Assembly (NCBI GenBank): GCA_900540535.1
Contig: UQGM01000011.1
Location: 1 to 58,673 of the forward strand
Length of the DNA: 58,673 nt
Origin: an uncultured Oscillospiraceae bacterium
GTDB taxonomy: Bacteria; Bacillota; Clostridia; Oscillospirales; Acutalibacteraceae
Reading direction: 5' to 3'
A program made the translations under genes and the position numbers. This document shows positions 51,872 through 58,673 of this stretch, in pieces; the stretch's first letter is position 1; the number at the start of each line of letters is the position of its first letter. The notes beneath the pieces were generated by a model. It was not told the DNA's origin, made no database searches, and saw nothing but the letters and a program-made list of their open reading frames with translations.

Positions 51872-53784
51872 TGAAAGAATATATTTGCAGTGCATTTAAT
51901 ACAAAGATAAAATTTAATCCTTGTTCCAGCCGCTATACAGTTGAAAGCAATGGCGGAACATGGGTGAACACAGGAAGAAAGCCCTACATTATTTTGAGAA
52001 AAAAGGTAGGCAAAAAATATATTTATACATACCGTCCTTTTTCTCTTGCAGGAGAAAAAATCCATAAGGTTACGGAAAATGCAATTGAAAGCAGATACAG
52101 CGGATTTTTCGCTTTCGGTAAGAAGTATGATTTTACCCTTGTATGTACCGCTAAAATAACAGGAGAGGGTAAAGCGGAGTTTTCCGTAAGAGCCGAGAAT
52201 GAAACAGGCATGGATATTCACGCCGTAGCTTATCCGGCGCCCTTCAATGCCTTAAATCCTGACAGCAATGCTTATACAGTTGATACAATGCGTCAGGGCG
52301 TGCTTATTCCCGACGGCTGGAAGCAGAACAGACTTTCACTTTTCCTTATTACAAAGTATTGGAGAAAGGTGAATACAGGCGACTGTTATATGCCTTTCTG
52401 GGGAAGAGTCAGCGGAAAGAAAGGTTTCCTTTCTATAATCGATACTCCTTATGATTCCACAATTTTTTCGGCAAACGGAAAAAACAAAGCCATTTTGAAC
52501 GGTGTCAACTGGATGTCCTCTTTAGGCAAGCTTTCCTATGAACGCCGCATAAAAATGGAGTTCTATGCCGACTGTGATTACAACACAATCTGTAAAGGAT
52601 ACAGGAATTATCTTATAGAAAAAGGCGAGCTTGTCACAATAGATGAAAAGATAGAAAAAAATCCCAATGTGAAAAAGCTCATTGACACTCCGGTTTTGCA
52701 TACAAGCATTTATACAACCATTCACCCGAAGTCAAATTATTATGATAAAAAGCATCCCGAAAAGAATCAGACTCTTTCCGCAACCTTTGACCAAAGAGCT
52801 GAGGAGTATGCAAAATACAAGGATATGGGTCTTGAAAGACTTTATATTCACACCGACGGCTGGGGAGAAATGGGATATGATAATAACCATCCTTATGTAC
52901 TTCCTCCCTGTCCTCAGGCAGGCGGATTTGAGGGTATGAAGCGTCTTTGCGACAAATGCGATGACCTCCAATATGTGTTCGGTATCCACGACCAGTACAG
53001 AGATTTTTATTACAGCTGCAAAAAGTTTAATATGAATCTTGCTGTTGAGAATATTGACGGCGGACATCCCTATTGCAGCGTATGGTTCGGAGGCCCTCAT
53101 ACATGGCTTTGTGCGGCAAATGCCAAAAAGTTCCTTGAAACAACCCATAAGGAACTTGAGGAGCACGGTATATTCATAAAGGGAGCATATCTTGATGTTT
53201 TCTCTATTATGTGGGGCGATGAATGCTTTAATCGAGAGCATCCCGCTACAAGAGAAGAGAGCATAAAGTATCGTGGCGAATGTTTCGATTATCTCAGAGG
53301 AAAGGGAATAATCGCATCTTCCGAGGAGCCGGGCTCACAGATGATAAATTATCTTGACCTTGTGCACCATGCTCCCTATGCTGTAAGACCCCAGGAAAAA
53401 GGTGTTGCAGTAGGTGTTCCCACACCATTCCTTAACCTTGTTTATCACGACTGCGTTTTCGGCCCATGGTGTGTTGACGGCATCGGCGGCTGGGGAATTC
53501 CCGACGGTGATGCAGGATTCCTTCACTGCATTCTCAACGCTCAGACTCCATATTTTGGACCTTATGATGAAGACGGCAAGGTGCTTTCAGATGAAGAACT
53601 TAAAAAGCGTATTGCAAAAGTCAAGGAAGCCTGCGCAGTGCAGAAACGTCTTTACAATAAAGAGATGGTAAGCCATAAGTTCCTCGATGAAAACAGAAGA
53701 AAGCAGGAGACTCGTTATTCAGACGGTACTGTAATAACCGTTGATTTTGATAAAAATACATACAACGTCTCTTACGGAGAATAA
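51871..53784 (+). CDS. GH129-like alpha-N-acetylgalactosaminidase
   Basis: This 637-residue cytosolic glycosidase has an N-terminal beta-sandwich (about residues 1-240) and a TIM barrel (from about 270). RLYIHTDGWGEMGYDNNHP and GAYLDVFS mark the barrel. Asp442 in YLDVFS and Glu485 in SSEEPG are 43 residues apart, the same spacing as the catalytic pair (Asp435, Glu478) I recall for bifidobacterial NagBb of GH129. GH129 releases GalNAc from Tn antigen and lies in the same superfamily as GH101. DUF5696-type proteins share this architecture, so the family may be wider than GH129. It is translationally coupled to GH29. Confidence 0.68.
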   Translation: MKEYICSAFNTKIKFNPCSSRYTVESNGGTWVNTGRKPYIILRKKVGKKYIYTYRPFSLAGEKIHKVTENAIESRYSGFFAFGKKYDFTLVCTAKITGEGKAEFSVRAENETGMDIHAVAYPAPFNALNPDSNAYTVDTMRQGVLIPDGWKQNRLSLFLITKYWRKVNTGDCYMPFWGRVSGKKGFLSIIDTPYDSTIFSANGKNKAILNGVNWMSSLGKLSYERRIKMEFYADCDYNTICKGYRNYLIEKGELVTIDEKIEKNPNVKKLIDTPVLHTSIYTTIHPKSNYYDKKHPEKNQTLSATFDQRAEEYAKYKDMGLERLYIHTDGWGEMGYDNNHPYVLPPCPQAGGFEGMKRLCDKCDDLQYVFGIHDQYRDFYYSCKKFNMNLAVENIDGGHPYCSVWFGGPHTWLCAANAKKFLETTHKELEEHGIFIKGAYLDVFSIMWGDECFNREHPATREESIKYRGECFDYLRGKGIIASSEEPGSQMINYLDLVHHAPYAVRPQEKGVAVGVPTPFLNLVYHDCVFGPWCVDGIGGWGIPDGDAGFLHCILNAQTPYFGPYDEDGKVLSDEELKKRIAKVKEACAVQKRLYNKEMVSHKFLDENRRKQETRYSDGTVITVDFDKNTYNVSYGE

Positions 53785-53798
53785 GACAGGAGCAGAAA

Positions 53799-56018
53799 AT
53801 GGAAAAATTAAAGTATTCATCTCCGGCATATGTCTGGAGAAGTGCGCTGCCTTTAGGCAACGGCACTATTGGCTTTATGGTTTACGGCGGACGCCGTAAA
53901 GAGAAAATCGGTGTAAACGACTGTACATTGTGGTCAGGTTATCCGAAAGACTATAACAGCGAGGAAAGCCTTAAATATCTTCCCGAAGCAAGAAAGCTTA
54001 TTTTTGAGGGAAAGAACAAAGAGGCTGACGATCTGGTTCAGAGCAAGCTCTGCGGATTTTACAGCGAGGCTTATATGCCTCTCGGAGAAATTGATATTTC
54101 TTTCCTTAACGCAGGACTTTTCGGACAATACAGCCGTGATCTCAGTCTCGAAAACGCCGTACATACAGTAAAAAGCTGTGGCTTTAAAAGAGAAGCCTTT
54201 GTTTCGTATCCTCACAAAATCGGAGTTTACAAAATAGAAAACTCAAAGGGCTTTTCCGTTAAGGTATCGGCAAAGAGCAAACTTCGTTCTGAGTCTTTCG
54301 TAAACGGAGCACTTTATCTTACCGGAAACGCACCGGATTATGCAGCACCAAATTATCTGAGAACAGAAACTAATCCAATTCGTTACAACGAAGGCAAAGG
54401 TATGGCCTTTGCAATGGGAATAAAAATTGCAACGGACGGCGAAATCTGTGGCGGAAAAGATAGTGTAACAGTAAAAAATGCAAAAGAAGTTATCCTTTAT
54501 GTTACAACAGCCACAGGCTTTAAAGGCTACGACCAAATGCCCGAAACCGACAGAAAGATAACGGCCGACAAGTGCAGAAAAGCCCTTGAAGCAGTTACAG
54601 ATTCTTATGAAACTATCAAGGAAAAGCACATTGCTGACTATAAGGCAATCTATGACCGTCAGAACATTTCTCTCGGAGATGAGAGCGATGAGGATACAGA
54701 TAAACTCATAAAGAAAGCTAAAAAGGGTAATACCGAAACAGCTCTTGCTGAGCTTTTCTATAAGTTCGGTAAATACATGACCATTCAGGGCAGCCGAAAA
54801 GGCGGTCAGGCTCTTAACCTTCAGGGACAGTGGAACGATTCTCTTCGTCCGCCGTGGAGCAGTAACTATACTGTAAATATCAACACTCAGATGAATTACT
54901 GGGGCGCAACCTCCGCAAACCTCGCTGAGTGTATGGAGCCATATGTAAATCTTGTTTATGAGACAATGCAAAACGGTAAAAAGACTGCAAAAGTCAATTA
55001 CGGCTGCGACGGATTTGCCTGCAACCATAATGTTGATATCTGGCGCAAAACTCCTCCCGTACAGGGAAGTGCAAGCTATATGTATGCGCCCTTATGCGGA
55101 GCATGGCTTTCAAACGAGCTTTACTCTCATATGAAAAACGGCAATCTTGAAGAGTACCGTGACAAGATTCAGGAGATAGCTCTTGAAGCTGCAAAGTTTG
55201 TAAAAGATTATCTTGTAATGCATGACGGATACTATGTAACCTGTCCTTCTGCTTCACCTGAGGCAGCCTTTAAAAAGGACGGCTCAACATGCTCTCTTGA
55301 TTATGCCAGCGCTTTTGAAATCGGTATTTCAAAACAGGCAATGGAAAACTGCCTTGAGTTCACCGATGACGAAAACCTTAAAGAAGAACTCAGCGACCGT
55401 CTTTCAAAGCTCTATCCCTTTAAAGAGGGTTCAACAGGTATCTGCGAATGGCATGAGGATGTGCCCATAGCCGAAAAGGGTCACAGACATTTTTCACCTC
55501 TTTACGGATTTTATCCTGCAAGAGTCATCAAGTATTACAGTAGTCCCAAAGAGAGAGAATGGGTTGAAAAACTCTTTAATTACCGTACTGATAATTCTTC
55601 AAGTTATATCGGCTGGAGCGCAGCTTGGGCAATCTGCCTTGCCGCACGTCTTCACAGAGGCGAAAAGGCTCTCCATGTTATTGAAAACATGCTCGGACAC
55701 TCCGTCTTTAAAAACCTGTTCTGTGTTCATCCTCCGTTCCTTTTCCAGATTGACGGAAACATGGGCTTTATCGCAGGCATAAACGAGATGCTTGTTTACT
55801 GTGAAAACGATGTCTGTGAACTTATTCCGGCAGTACCTGAAAAGTGGAAAACAGGAAGCGTTAAGGGAATGGTTGTAAACGGAACCGAAATTTCATTTAA
55901 ATGGGAAAACTCAAAGGTTACAGAAATTTCTGCTTCAAAGCCTTTAAAGGTTTTAAATAGAAATTTAAGCGATAAATGTGTTGTCTCCGGCGAAATAGTT
56001 CTTACGGAAAGCTGCTGA
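53799..56018 (+). CDS. GH95 family alpha-L-fucosidase / alpha-L-galactosidase
   Basis: This 739-residue inverting enzyme has the full GH95 length without signal peptide: an N-terminal beta-sandwich (about 1-250), an alpha/alpha barrel (about 300-660) and a C-terminal sheet. Key residues are Asn360 and Asn362 (NINTQMNYW), Glu553 in EWHED or the adjacent Glu550 as general acid, and Asp652 (QIDGN) as helper. Position 358 is Thr (NYTVN), where bifidobacterial fucosidase AfcA has His. Thr there was linked to alpha-L-galactosidase activity in a Bacteroides enzyme, as I recall. GACAGGAG precedes the ATG. Confidence 0.85.
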   Translation: MEKLKYSSPAYVWRSALPLGNGTIGFMVYGGRRKEKIGVNDCTLWSGYPKDYNSEESLKYLPEARKLIFEGKNKEADDLVQSKLCGFYSEAYMPLGEIDISFLNAGLFGQYSRDLSLENAVHTVKSCGFKREAFVSYPHKIGVYKIENSKGFSVKVSAKSKLRSESFVNGALYLTGNAPDYAAPNYLRTETNPIRYNEGKGMAFAMGIKIATDGEICGGKDSVTVKNAKEVILYVTTATGFKGYDQMPETDRKITADKCRKALEAVTDSYETIKEKHIADYKAIYDRQNISLGDESDEDTDKLIKKAKKGNTETALAELFYKFGKYMTIQGSRKGGQALNLQGQWNDSLRPPWSSNYTVNINTQMNYWGATSANLAECMEPYVNLVYETMQNGKKTAKVNYGCDGFACNHNVDIWRKTPPVQGSASYMYAPLCGAWLSNELYSHMKNGNLEEYRDKIQEIALEAAKFVKDYLVMHDGYYVTCPSASPEAAFKKDGSTCSLDYASAFEIGISKQAMENCLEFTDDENLKEELSDRLSKLYPFKEGSTGICEWHEDVPIAEKGHRHFSPLYGFYPARVIKYYSSPKEREWVEKLFNYRTDNSSSYIGWSAAWAICLAARLHRGEKALHVIENMLGHSVFKNLFCVHPPFLFQIDGNMGFIAGINEMLVYCENDVCELIPAVPEKWKTGSVKGMVVNGTEISFKWENSKVTEISASKPLKVLNRNLSDKCVVSGEIVLTESC

Positions 56019-56035
56019 CACACGAGGAGGAAACT

Positions 56036-57808
56036 ATGAAAAGTACTATTTCAGAAGGTCTTTTAAAGCTGAAAACTTACTGGAAAACTCCGCCCAAGGG
56101 ATATCAGGTATCCTATAAGGAGTTTGTCAACCTCTCAATGGGCTATGGCGGTATTTCGTTTTTGAGTGTTCTCATAACCTGGACCACAATCGCCATGAAC
56201 ATTCAAATGATGATAACCTATTTCAAGGTTACATCAGGTATGGTATTCGTTCTTACTATGCTCAGTTCATTGATTGCTCTTGTAAGATCCCCGATACTGT
56301 CAATGATTATTGATAACTCAAATTCCAAAAAGGGCAAATTTAAGCCATTCCTTATTTGGTCTGCTATATTGACAGCGGTTTCTTTCGGACTTATTCCCTA
56401 TATTCCCCAGGGCTGGACAGAAAATATATTGTGGAGCTTTTCAATACCTGAAATACCTATTTTAGGTGTGGCGGCTTCCAAGATAAGTCTGAGTATGGCA
56501 GTTGTTGTAATGTTTGTACTTATTCAGATAGGAACATTTTTCAGCACACTTCTTAATCAGGCCATGGCAGGAATTGAGCAGACTATTTCCAGCGTCGCTC
56601 AGGAAAGAGCCAATATAGGCGCATTCCGTGGCCTTATCTGCAATATTCCCAGTTCCGTAGTTAATGTTGTAATGCCGGCTCTGGCAGGTATGTTTTTCTC
56701 GGTAGGTGCTGTAACAGGTATGAATAATATCTGGCTTTACCGCATCTTCTTCCCCATATGTTCCGTAGGCGGTATTTTGTTTGTTCTTTTTGCCTACTTC
56801 GGCACAAAGGAAAGAATTGTTGTAAATAAAAAGTATGTTGCAAAGGTTAAGTTCTGGGAAGGTGCAAAGGAACTTTCTTCCAACAAATATTTCTGGATTA
56901 TAACAATTCTCGGAGTTGTAACTGGTATAAGGGCTCAGGCAAATATATATCTTTGGGTATGTACATACGGAATCGGCGGCAAAGCCGGAGATACCGCAAT
57001 GGCTATATGCAATATTGTTTTGAATAACGCTCTTATTCCCGGAATGGTTTTCGGCCCCATGCTTATTAAGCGTTTCGGAAAGCGCAACTGTCTGCTTGTT
57101 GCAAATACGATTTTTGTTGCCATGGTAGCGGTGCAGCTTGCAGCAGTTAATAACCCATATCTTATTCTTGTATGCATTTTCTTCCAGAATCTCTGCGGTG
57201 GATTTTATTATATTGCAACTGTTATGGTTTCCGACGTTCTCGACTATCAGCAGTGGAAAACCGGAAAGCGTCTTGAAGGCTTCTGGCAGAATTATACGGC
57301 TTTTATTTCTACTCTCATCGGTCTGTTTACCGGTATGCTTGCACCGCTCTTCCTTTCTTTCGGTGGTATCGGTTTCGGTGACGATATAAATGTTGCCCTG
57401 CAGAACCATGATTTGATGGTAAATGCATTTAAGTATACAACTATTTTGGCTCTCATCGGCGCAGTGCTCTCAGCTGTTCCCATGTTCTTCTATGACCTTA
57501 CGGAGAAAAAACATGCAGATTATGTACGTGTGCTGAAACTCCGTGCAGCAACGGATAACTATAAATCCAATGAGCTTCAGGATGAGGATATAATCAATGT
57601 TACAGAGATTATCAAAGAAGCCCGTGAGGATAAAAACGAATTTGTTCTTGAGGAAATGAAGAAGTACAGTTTCCTTGATACTATAGCTTCCGGATATGAT
57701 GAGGCAATGGCAAGAGTCAGGGAGCGTGAAGAGCAGGAAAGACGTGAAGCTCTGGAACGAGAAAATGAGCTTAAAGAAAAATCCAAAATGAGAAGAAGGA
57801 AGAAATAA
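56036..57808 (+). CDS. GPH-family sugar symporter with charged C-terminal tail
   Basis: This 590-residue major-facilitator protein of the glycoside-pentoside-hexuronide type has 12 expected membrane helices in residues about 35-500. A C-terminal cytosolic tail of about 85 residues is rich in Glu, Lys and Arg and probably coiled (ARVREREEQERREALEREN, ending KMRRRKK). GPH members import sugars with Na+ or H+. It is the only importer in the operon, so it probably brings in the oligosaccharide or glycoside for the cytosolic glycosidases. GAGGAGG precedes ATG 56036; an upstream in-frame codon inside the GH95 gene is rejected. Confidence 0.82.
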   Translation: MKSTISEGLLKLKTYWKTPPKGYQVSYKEFVNLSMGYGGISFLSVLITWTTIAMNIQMMITYFKVTSGMVFVLTMLSSLIALVRSPILSMIIDNSNSKKGKFKPFLIWSAILTAVSFGLIPYIPQGWTENILWSFSIPEIPILGVAASKISLSMAVVVMFVLIQIGTFFSTLLNQAMAGIEQTISSVAQERANIGAFRGLICNIPSSVVNVVMPALAGMFFSVGAVTGMNNIWLYRIFFPICSVGGILFVLFAYFGTKERIVVNKKYVAKVKFWEGAKELSSNKYFWIITILGVVTGIRAQANIYLWVCTYGIGGKAGDTAMAICNIVLNNALIPGMVFGPMLIKRFGKRNCLLVANTIFVAMVAVQLAAVNNPYLILVCIFFQNLCGGFYYIATVMVSDVLDYQQWKTGKRLEGFWQNYTAFISTLIGLFTGMLAPLFLSFGGIGFGDDINVALQNHDLMVNAFKYTTILALIGAVLSAVPMFFYDLTEKKHADYVRVLKLRAATDNYKSNELQDEDIINVTEIIKEAREDKNEFVLEEMKKYSFLDTIASGYDEAMARVREREEQERREALERENELKEKSKMRRRKK

Positions 57809-57809
57809 T

Positions 57810-58673
57810 ATGAAAAAGACAGTATTTAAAACCTTTGCGGTAATTATGGCTTTGGTACTTGTTATTCTTTCCTTTGCCGGCTGTGGAGGAGACTATGAAA
57901 GAAGTGACGATACAGTGTTCACAGTACTTCAGATAACTGACGTTCACATTGTCAACGATGAAAAGAAGGATGCAAAGGCATTCAAGACCATTGATGCAAT
58001 GCTCGAAGAGACAAAGCCAGATATGATTGTTGTTACAGGCGATATCACAAGCGAGCACGACAATCTTACAGCTATTAAAAAGTTCTGCGAATACATTGAG
58101 CCTAAGAAAATTCCGTGGACATTCACTTTCGGCAATCACGATGCAGAGGGCGCTGTTTCAAAGGAAGAAATCAGCGATTATCTTGAAACACTGGAGTACT
58201 GCATTTATGAGCGTGGCGATGAAAACATCACAGGTATGGGTCATTATTACTATACTATCCACGATGAAAACGACAACGCCGTAATGAGCCTTATTATGAT
58301 GGACAGCAATATGTATCCTGATAAGTCACTGGGCGTTGAGGGATACGACAAGTTCCATGACGATCAGGTTCAGTGGTACAAAAATACAATAAAGAAAATC
58401 GCCCTTGAGGAAAACGGCGATGAAACAAAGGTTGTACCGTCCCTTGCATTTTTCCATATTCCGCTCTATGAGTTCACACAGGCTTATAATGAGGCAAAGG
58501 AAAATGGTGAAATCATCTCCGGCTGGCGTTTTGAAAAGGAATACGGCCCCTATGAGGATGACGGTATGTTCGAGGCAATGCTCGAAATGGGCAGCACCAA
58601 GGGCGTATTTGTTGGACACGACCATATGAACAACTATTCCGTAAACTACAAGGGAATAAGATTTACATACGGC
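57810..58673 (+). CDS. Lipoprotein metallophosphoesterase, 3' end outside the window
   Basis: The visible 288 codons encode an N-terminal lipoprotein signal (hydrophobic core 7-21, lipobox FAGC with Cys25) and a calcineurin-like phosphoesterase domain. Motifs are ITDVHIVN, VTGDITSE, FGNHDAEG, FFHIPLYEF and GHDHMNNYS. It resembles the protein at 40532-41578 in overall domain plan. No stop is reached before the window ends. AAGGAAG lies upstream of the ATG, one base after the transporter stop. It should act outside the membrane on an unknown phosphoester. Confidence 0.83.
   Translation, partial: MKKTVFKTFAVIMALVLVILSFAGCGGDYERSDDTVFTVLQITDVHIVNDEKKDAKAFKTIDAMLEETKPDMIVVTGDITSEHDNLTAIKKFCEYIEPKKIPWTFTFGNHDAEGAVSKEEISDYLETLEYCIYERGDENITGMGHYYYTIHDENDNAVMSLIMMDSNMYPDKSLGVEGYDKFHDDQVQWYKNTIKKIALEENGDETKVVPSLAFFHIPLYEFTQAYNEAKENGEIISGWRFEKEYGPYEDDGMFEAMLEMGSTKGVFVGHDHMNNYSVNYKGIRFTYG

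Noticed and set aside
1..58673. Insertion sequences, integrases, attachment sites and CRISPR arrays
   Set aside because: No transposase-like or integrase-like ORF, no target-site duplications and no regular repeat-spacer pattern were seen.
37225..58673. Sulfated algal galactan as substrate
   Set aside because: L-galactose occurs in agar and porphyran, but no sulfatase, sulfatase-maturase or agarase gene is present in the window.

Overview
The window looks like a chromosome segment of a low-to-mid GC Clostridia bacterium, probably a gut Oscillospirales-type lineage. The gene order of the ribosomal cluster (S10, spc and alpha operons fused, with adk-map-KOW protein-infA-rpmJ inside), zinc-type S14, S4, L36 and Adk, frequent GTG/TTG starts and strong AGGAGG sites all fit Firmicutes. 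The taxon is inferred; no marker search was run.

Layout. 1-2.9 kb: the 5' part of a tRNA-Ser(UGA), a small unknown protein, a PlsC-type acyltransferase (minus strand) and an orphan GHKL sensor kinase. 3.0-18.8 kb: a strong promoter, a roughly 290-nt leader with a possible attenuator, then 30 co-directional genes from rpsJ to rplQ, closed by a strong terminator. 18.8-28.4 kb: housekeeping and transport genes: an RluA-family pseudouridine synthase, a polar amino-acid ABC transporter whose binding protein looks circularly permuted, a DUF4234 protein, a PutP symporter, a three-S1-domain protein, a small FakA-like domain protein, a DUF2812 protein and HemW. 28.4-58.7 kb: a large glycan-use region.

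The glycan region contains a beta-helix enzyme (GH141-like, with a PDZ-like tail), GH31, a FUSC-like membrane protein, GH35 and an AraC regulator. Divergent from araC is an operon of at least 14 genes that runs off the window: DUF5107-TPR protein, exported metallophosphoesterase, GH101-like protein, GlcDH-type sugar dehydrogenase, LgoD-like L-galactonate dehydrogenase, tagaturonate reductase (UxaB), altronate dehydratase (UxaA), COG3618-type lactonase, GH110, GH29, GH129-like protein, GH95, a GPH-type symporter and a second exported metallophosphoesterase.

The best reading is that an oligosaccharide with alpha-linked terminal sugars is imported by the symporter and cut inside the cell, since no glycosidase has a signal peptide. 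The five catabolic genes form a gapless oxidative route: L-galactose to L-galactonolactone, L-galactonate, D-tagaturonate, D-altronate and 2-keto-3-deoxygluconate. The GH95 enzyme has Thr where strict fucosidases are recalled to have His, which fits an alpha-L-galactosidase. The glycosidase set (GH110, GH129, GH101-like, GH29/GH95, GH35) also resembles mucin or blood-group glycan degradation, so L-fucose or mucin remains an alternative. An L-galactoside utilisation locus in a Clostridium-like host is the most interesting proposal here. Other notable signals are the permuted binding protein, the ribosomal leader attenuator, a terminated non-coding stretch before the S1 gene, and paired inverted repeats before the GH31 gene.
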